From assembly GCA_001797745.1 (NCBI GenBank), contig MGQF01000041.1, forward strand, positions 43,618-51,876: 8,259 bases of DNA. Reading direction: 5' to 3'. A model generated the notes under the pieces. The model was not told the origin of the DNA, ran no database searches, and worked only from the letters and a program-made list of their open reading frames with translations. This document shows positions 5,977 through 8,259 of this stretch, piece by piece. Each line of letters opens with the position of its first letter. Within the stretch, counting starts at the first letter, position 1. The translations under genes were made by a program, and so were the position numbers. Source of the DNA: Deltaproteobacteria bacterium RBG_13_52_11 (GTDB lineage Bacteria > Desulfobacterota > B13-G15 > RBG-16-54-18).

Positions 5977-6399
5977 ATGAGGGGAAAGGTGATTGCCGTC
6001 AATAAGGCCGAGCAGCGGGGTATCATTAAGAGGAATGTCGGAGCGGGCTATCTCCGAGAGGAATGGGGTCTGGAAGGCGATGCCCACGCCGGCGCATGGG
6101 ACAGGCAGGTGAGTATTCTGCCGCTCGAGGCCATGACCCTGGTGCCCCCTGCTATCAGAGCTACCTTTGCCGAAGGGGACTACTCGGAGAACATCACCAT
6201 AGAGGGGATCCCCCTGGATGAGTTGGGGATCGGACGCAGATTGCGGATCCGGGAGGCCGAGGTTTTGATCTGCCACATCGGCAAAGAGAAGCCCAAAGAT
6301 AAGGGAAGACCCTACATCGTCAGCCGTGAGGGGAGGTTCGGAAAGGTACTCAAGAGTGGTAAGGTTGCGGTTGGAGATGCCGTGATCCTCCTTGGATAA
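5977..6399 (+). CDS. MOSC-domain protein of the molybdenum cofactor operon
   Basis: This 140-residue, single-domain cytoplasmic protein is of the MOSC (Mo cofactor sulfurase C-terminal) family. Family features are GLEGDAHAGAW at 31-41, RQVSILPLEAM at 43-53, EGDYSENITIEGI at 66-78, an IGRRLRI block, HIGKE at 100-104 and SREGRFGKVL at 116-125. AGGGGTAAG precedes the ATG at 5977. MOSC domains are linked to sulfur transfer and pterin-cofactor handling; single-domain members in moa operons lack a firmly assigned reaction. The only cysteine is C99 (LICH). Many relatives carry cysteines right after GKE (GKECH and a later C), whereas here that stretch reads GKEKPKDKG. This may indicate another subfamily. 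It is separated from moaC by 107 bases containing the repeat, and from moeA by six bases. Confidence 0.88.
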   Translation: MRGKVIAVNKAEQRGIIKRNVGAGYLREEWGLEGDAHAGAWDRQVSILPLEAMTLVPPAIRATFAEGDYSENITIEGIPLDELGIGRRLRIREAEVLICHIGKEKPKDKGRPYIVSREGRFGKVLKSGKVAVGDAVILLG

Positions 6400-6405
6400 G
6401 GAATA

Positions 6406-7635
6406 ATGGAATTCTTTCAGATCAAAACCGTTGAGCAGGTAAAGGAGATCATCCGGGGTTTTGCGCCGCTGGGGACAGAGGGCGTCAGGTTGGAAGATGC
6501 CTTGGGGCGGGTCTTGGCCTCTGCTGTCATTGTCCCAGAGGACATGCCCCCATGCGATCGCTCAGCCATGGATGGATACGCCCTGCAGGCCAAAGATACC
6601 TTCGGGGCCTCTGAGGGGAACCCCGCGCTCCTGGAGGTGACGGGGGAGGTCCTGATGGGAGAGAAGCCCTCTCTAACAGTACAACCCGGCAAGGCGGTAA
6701 AGATCGCGACAGGCGGTGTGCTCCCCGCAGGGACCGATGCCGTGGTAATGGTGGAACACACCCAGATCATCGACGAGCACGCCATTCAGGTTTACCGGAC
6801 CGCGGCACCGGGAGAAAACGCGATGCAGCGGGGTGAAGATCTCAAGGGAGGGGAACAGATCCTCGAACAAGGTCACCTCCTGCGACCCCAGGATCTGGGG
6901 CTTCTGGCACTTCTGGGAAGCGAGCGCGTCCAGGTGTATCGACAGCCCCGGGTGGGGATCATTGCCACCGGCGATGAGCTCGTGTCCATCGATGCAACAC
7001 CGGCAATCGGCCAGCTACGCGATACCAACACGTATACCGCAGCAGCGCTCACCCGGCAGGCATATGCCCTCCCCCACCCCCTCGGTATTGTCAAGGACGA
7101 CCTCGACGAGCTCCGGGAAAGACTCGCCGTTGGACTGCAAACCTGCGACGTTGTAGCTGTTTCAGGAGGCAGTTCAGTAGGGACCAGGGATCTGACGATC
7201 CAGGCCATTGAGTCCGTGCCCGAGGCTCAAATCCTGGTGCACGGTGTTGCCGTGAGTCCGGGCAAGCCCACCATCCTCGCCCGGGCAGGTGCTAAGATAA
7301 TCTGGGGACTGCCCGGCCATCAGGTATCGGCCATGGTGATCTATATGACCTTGGTGATACCATCGCTCTGGAGGCTCGGGGGGCGCACGGATTGGGAAGG
7401 CCCGTATGGCCGTCCACTCAGAGCCACTGCCTCACGCAACATCCCCTCTGCCCAGGGGAGGGAGGACTACATCCGGGTCAAGTTGAGCATAACAGCAGGT
7501 GAGCTGGTGGTAACACCCCTCTTCGGAAAATCAGGGTCCATCTCCACCATGGTGAAGGCCGATGGCTTCGTCAGGATCGGAATGGACACCGAGGGGGTCC
7601 AGGAGGGGGAAGAGGTAGAGGTCTGGCCTTTCTAA
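6406..7635 (+). CDS. moeA: molybdopterin molybdenumtransferase MoeA
   Basis: MoeA inserts molybdate (or tungstate) into adenylylated molybdopterin, the last step of basic cofactor synthesis. The 409-residue length and domain order are normal for the family. CDRSAMDGYAL at 50-60 includes the catalytic-region Asp56 (Asp59 in E. coli numbering). An ATGGVLPAGTDAVV block lies at 101-114, TGDEL at 188-192, GQLRDTN at 202-208, VSGGSSVGTRD at 252-262, SPGKP at 284-288 and GLPGHQVSAM at 301-310. Two loops depart slightly from common forms: SGGSSVG instead of SGGVSVG, and GLPGHQVS instead of GLPGNPVS. Both appear tolerable. The ATG at 6406 follows AAGGAAT. It closes the operon; adenylyltransferase (mogA/moaB) and molybdopterin synthase (moaD, moaE) genes are not in the window. 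It could serve Mo or W. Confidence 0.96.
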   Translation: MEFFQIKTVEQVKEIIRGFAPLGTEGVRLEDALGRVLASAVIVPEDMPPCDRSAMDGYALQAKDTFGASEGNPALLEVTGEVLMGEKPSLTVQPGKAVKIATGGVLPAGTDAVVMVEHTQIIDEHAIQVYRTAAPGENAMQRGEDLKGGEQILEQGHLLRPQDLGLLALLGSERVQVYRQPRVGIIATGDELVSIDATPAIGQLRDTNTYTAAALTRQAYALPHPLGIVKDDLDELRERLAVGLQTCDVVAVSGGSSVGTRDLTIQAIESVPEAQILVHGVAVSPGKPTILARAGAKIIWGLPGHQVSAMVIYMTLVIPSLWRLGGRTDWEGPYGRPLRATASRNIPSAQGREDYIRVKLSITAGELVVTPLFGKSGSISTMVKADGFVRIGMDTEGVQEGEEVEVWPF

Positions 7636-7645
7636 AAACCCACAG

Positions 7646-7699
7646 GGTTCGAGTCCCGCCAAAGGCGGGATTGAACCGCTGCCGCCAGCGGCATCCCGC
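7646..7699. repeat. two mutually exclusive hairpins with tRNA T-arm-like words
   Basis: GGTTC 7646-7650 plus TCCCGCC 7654-7660 pair with GGCGGGA 7664-7670 plus GAACC 7673-7677 around an AAA loop. Alternatively GCGGGAT 7665-7671 pairs with ATCCCGC 7693-7699, enclosing CCGCTG 7676-7681 with CAGCGG 7686-7691. The two folds share the same GCGGGA strand. Both GGTTCGAGTCC on the + strand and GGTTCAATCCC on the - strand resemble tRNA T-arms, but no complete tRNA is present. No T-run follows, so this is not a standard terminator, although it lies right after the moeA stop. Confidence 0.55.
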
Positions 7700-7718
7700 T
7701 TCCGTAAATCTATAGTGC

Positions 7719-7740
7719 GGGGCGGGGTTGCCCCCGCCCT
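7719..7740. repeat. very GC-rich hairpin between moeA and the toxin-antitoxin pair
   Basis: GGGCGGGG at 7720-7727 pairs perfectly with CCCCGCCC at 7732-7739 over a TTGC loop, with one more G-T wobble at the base. There is no T-run on either strand, so Rho-independent termination is not obvious. It may serve as a transcript-end stabiliser or be a repeat unit. It marks the border between GC-rich operon DNA and the A/T-richer toxin-antitoxin segment. Confidence 0.5.
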
Positions 7741-7798
7741 GAAAAGTCACCTGTCAAAATAAATAGAAAATAAAGATGCGGCCCTTTTCCCCAGCTAT

Positions 7799-7815
7799 AA
7801 ATTATGCTATAATTT
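7799..7815 (+). promoter_or_regulatory. promoter with palindromic candidate operator for the toxin-antitoxin pair
   Basis: TATAAT at 7808-7813 with TG at 7805-7806 makes a perfect extended -10 box. The best -35 at 17-base spacing (TTTTCC, 7785-7790) is weak. AAATTAT 7799-7805 and ATAATTT 7809-7815 form a perfect 7-bp inverted repeat across GCT, overlapping the -10 box. GCTATAA is also directly repeated at 7794 and 7806. Such a site fits autorepression by an antitoxin or toxin-antitoxin complex, which is usual for type II systems. Confidence 0.6.
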
Positions 7816-7837
7816 GATTAACGGAAGGAGAAAAGAT

Positions 7838-8041
7838 ATGCCTTTAAATAAGATAAAGTTAGACGAAGTTACTTTCCCGCTCAGTGTTTTTGAAACGGCA
7901 GATACAAAAGAGGACCTTGAAGACTGGCTCCTATCGCAAAATCCGGAATTTATAAAGAAGATGCGTAAAGCAAGACGAGAGGACATGCAGGGTAAAGGTA
8001 AAAGCTGGAAGTCCTTTAAGAAAGAACTATGTATAAAATAA
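7838..8041 (+). CDS. putative type II antitoxin, partner of the downstream RelE/ParE toxin
   Basis: This is a 67-residue, charged, probably helical protein. The ATG at 7838 has AAGGAG at 7825-7830, seven bases upstream, and is preferred to an in-frame TTG at 7814 that lies within the promoter. A central block reads EDLEDWLLSQNPEF, followed by a basic MRKARRED segment and a C-terminal GKGKSWKSFKKEL. Similar words are familiar to me from small antitoxins that precede RelE-like toxins. I do not recognise a named DNA-binding fold with certainty. The coding end overlaps the toxin start by 13 bases, the typical coupling of a type II pair. Role inferred: it binds and neutralises the toxin and represses the shared promoter. 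The segment is visibly A/T-richer than the moa operon, consistent with acquisition. Confidence 0.75.
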   Translation: MPLNKIKLDEVTFPLSVFETADTKEDLEDWLLSQNPEFIKKMRKARREDMQGKGKSWKSFKKELCIK

Positions 8042-8259
8042 CATTCCTGCCCGATGCCGAGGAGTCATTTAAAAAGCTTGATAGACCCATTCAAAAAAGA
8101 ATTGCCCAAAAGATCGACTGGCTTGCGAAACATGCGGATACAATTATTCACCATCCTTTAACGTCTTTGCCTGACGATCTACGGGGACTGTGCAGGATGA
8201 GGATAGGTGATTATCGAATCATTTATTGGGTTTATACTGAAAACAAATATATAAAGATT
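8029..8259 (+). CDS. RelE/ParE-family toxin (3' partial)
   Basis: The frame opens at ATG 8029, inside the antitoxin gene, and stays open to the window edge: 77 codons, no stop. The sequence begins MYKITFLPDAEESFKKL, the standard RelE/ParE opening beta strand followed by a helix. It continues with a second helix (KRIAQKIDWLAKH), then LPDDLRGLCRMRIGDYRIIYWV, the strand pair in which Arg and Tyr residues (MRIGDYRIIY) characterise the fold. Only the last strand and about 10-15 residues appear to be missing. Family members either cleave mRNA at the ribosome (RelE) or poison gyrase (ParE); the fragment does not decide between them. Paired with the overlapping upstream antitoxin, it is probably a type II toxin-antitoxin module. 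Confidence 0.85.
   Translation, partial: MYKITFLPDAEESFKKLDRPIQKRIAQKIDWLAKHADTIIHHPLTSLPDDLRGLCRMRIGDYRIIYWVYTENKYIKI

Noticed and set aside
7641..7700. A tRNA gene suggested by GGTTCGAGTCC
   Set aside because: No acceptor, D-arm or anticodon arm can be placed on either strand; only the T-arm-like word is present.
7814..7837. TTG at 7814 as the antitoxin start
   Set aside because: It lies within the promoter/operator and has no ribosome site. ATG 7838 has a well-placed AAGGAG.

Overview
The window looks like a fragment of a bacterial chromosome from a strict anaerobe. All genes read on the + strand. A Desulfobacterota-type sulfate reducer or syntroph is my best guess. It rests on the soluble Hdr/MvhD module, the sigma70-like promoters, a bacterial-type molybdenum cofactor riboswitch and a RelE-type toxin-antitoxin pair. 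No rRNA or other taxonomic marker is present, so the assignment is inference.

Region 1 (1-4077) is a tightly packed operon for a soluble heterodisulfide-reductase-like electron-transfer complex. The order is hdrA (5' end outside the window), mvhD, an FdhB/FrhB-like iron-sulfur protein, hdrC and hdrB. Gaps are about 10 bases or are overlaps of 4 bases (ATGA, GTGA). HdrA would carry the flavin, MvhD a [2Fe-2S] relay, HdrC two [4Fe-4S] clusters and HdrB two CCG (noncubane cluster) motifs. The FdhB-like subunit is the probable entry point for electrons. No hydrogenase catalytic subunits are visible.

Region 2 (4078-4345) is a long regulatory leader. It holds a good sigma70-like promoter (TTGAAA, 17 bases, TATAGT), an extra hairpin, and a structure I recognise as a Moco RNA motif (molybdenum cofactor riboswitch). 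After these come a strong Shine-Dalgarno (SD) sequence and a 12-bp hairpin lying between that SD and the moaA start.

Region 3 (4346-7635) is the cofactor operon itself: moaA, moaC, a MOSC-domain protein and moeA. MoaA and MoaC make cyclic pyranopterin monophosphate (cPMP) from GTP, and MoeA inserts metal at the end of the pathway. The MOSC protein probably has an accessory sulfur or pterin-related role. The moaC 3' end runs into a dispersed-repeat-like inverted repeat with a 10-base period, which gives MoaC an atypical C-terminal tail.

Region 4 (7636-8259) starts with a hairpin-rich intergenic patch that includes tRNA T-arm-like words. It ends in a visibly A/T-richer accessory segment with an antitoxin gene and a RelE/ParE-family toxin gene cut by the window edge. 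A perfect 7-bp palindrome overlaps the -10 box of their promoter and is a candidate autoregulatory operator.

Together, regions 1-3 place a bifurcating-type redox module beside the biosynthesis of the Mo/W cofactor that formate dehydrogenases need. The FdhB-like subunit makes a functional link plausible, but no Mo/W enzyme is encoded in the window.
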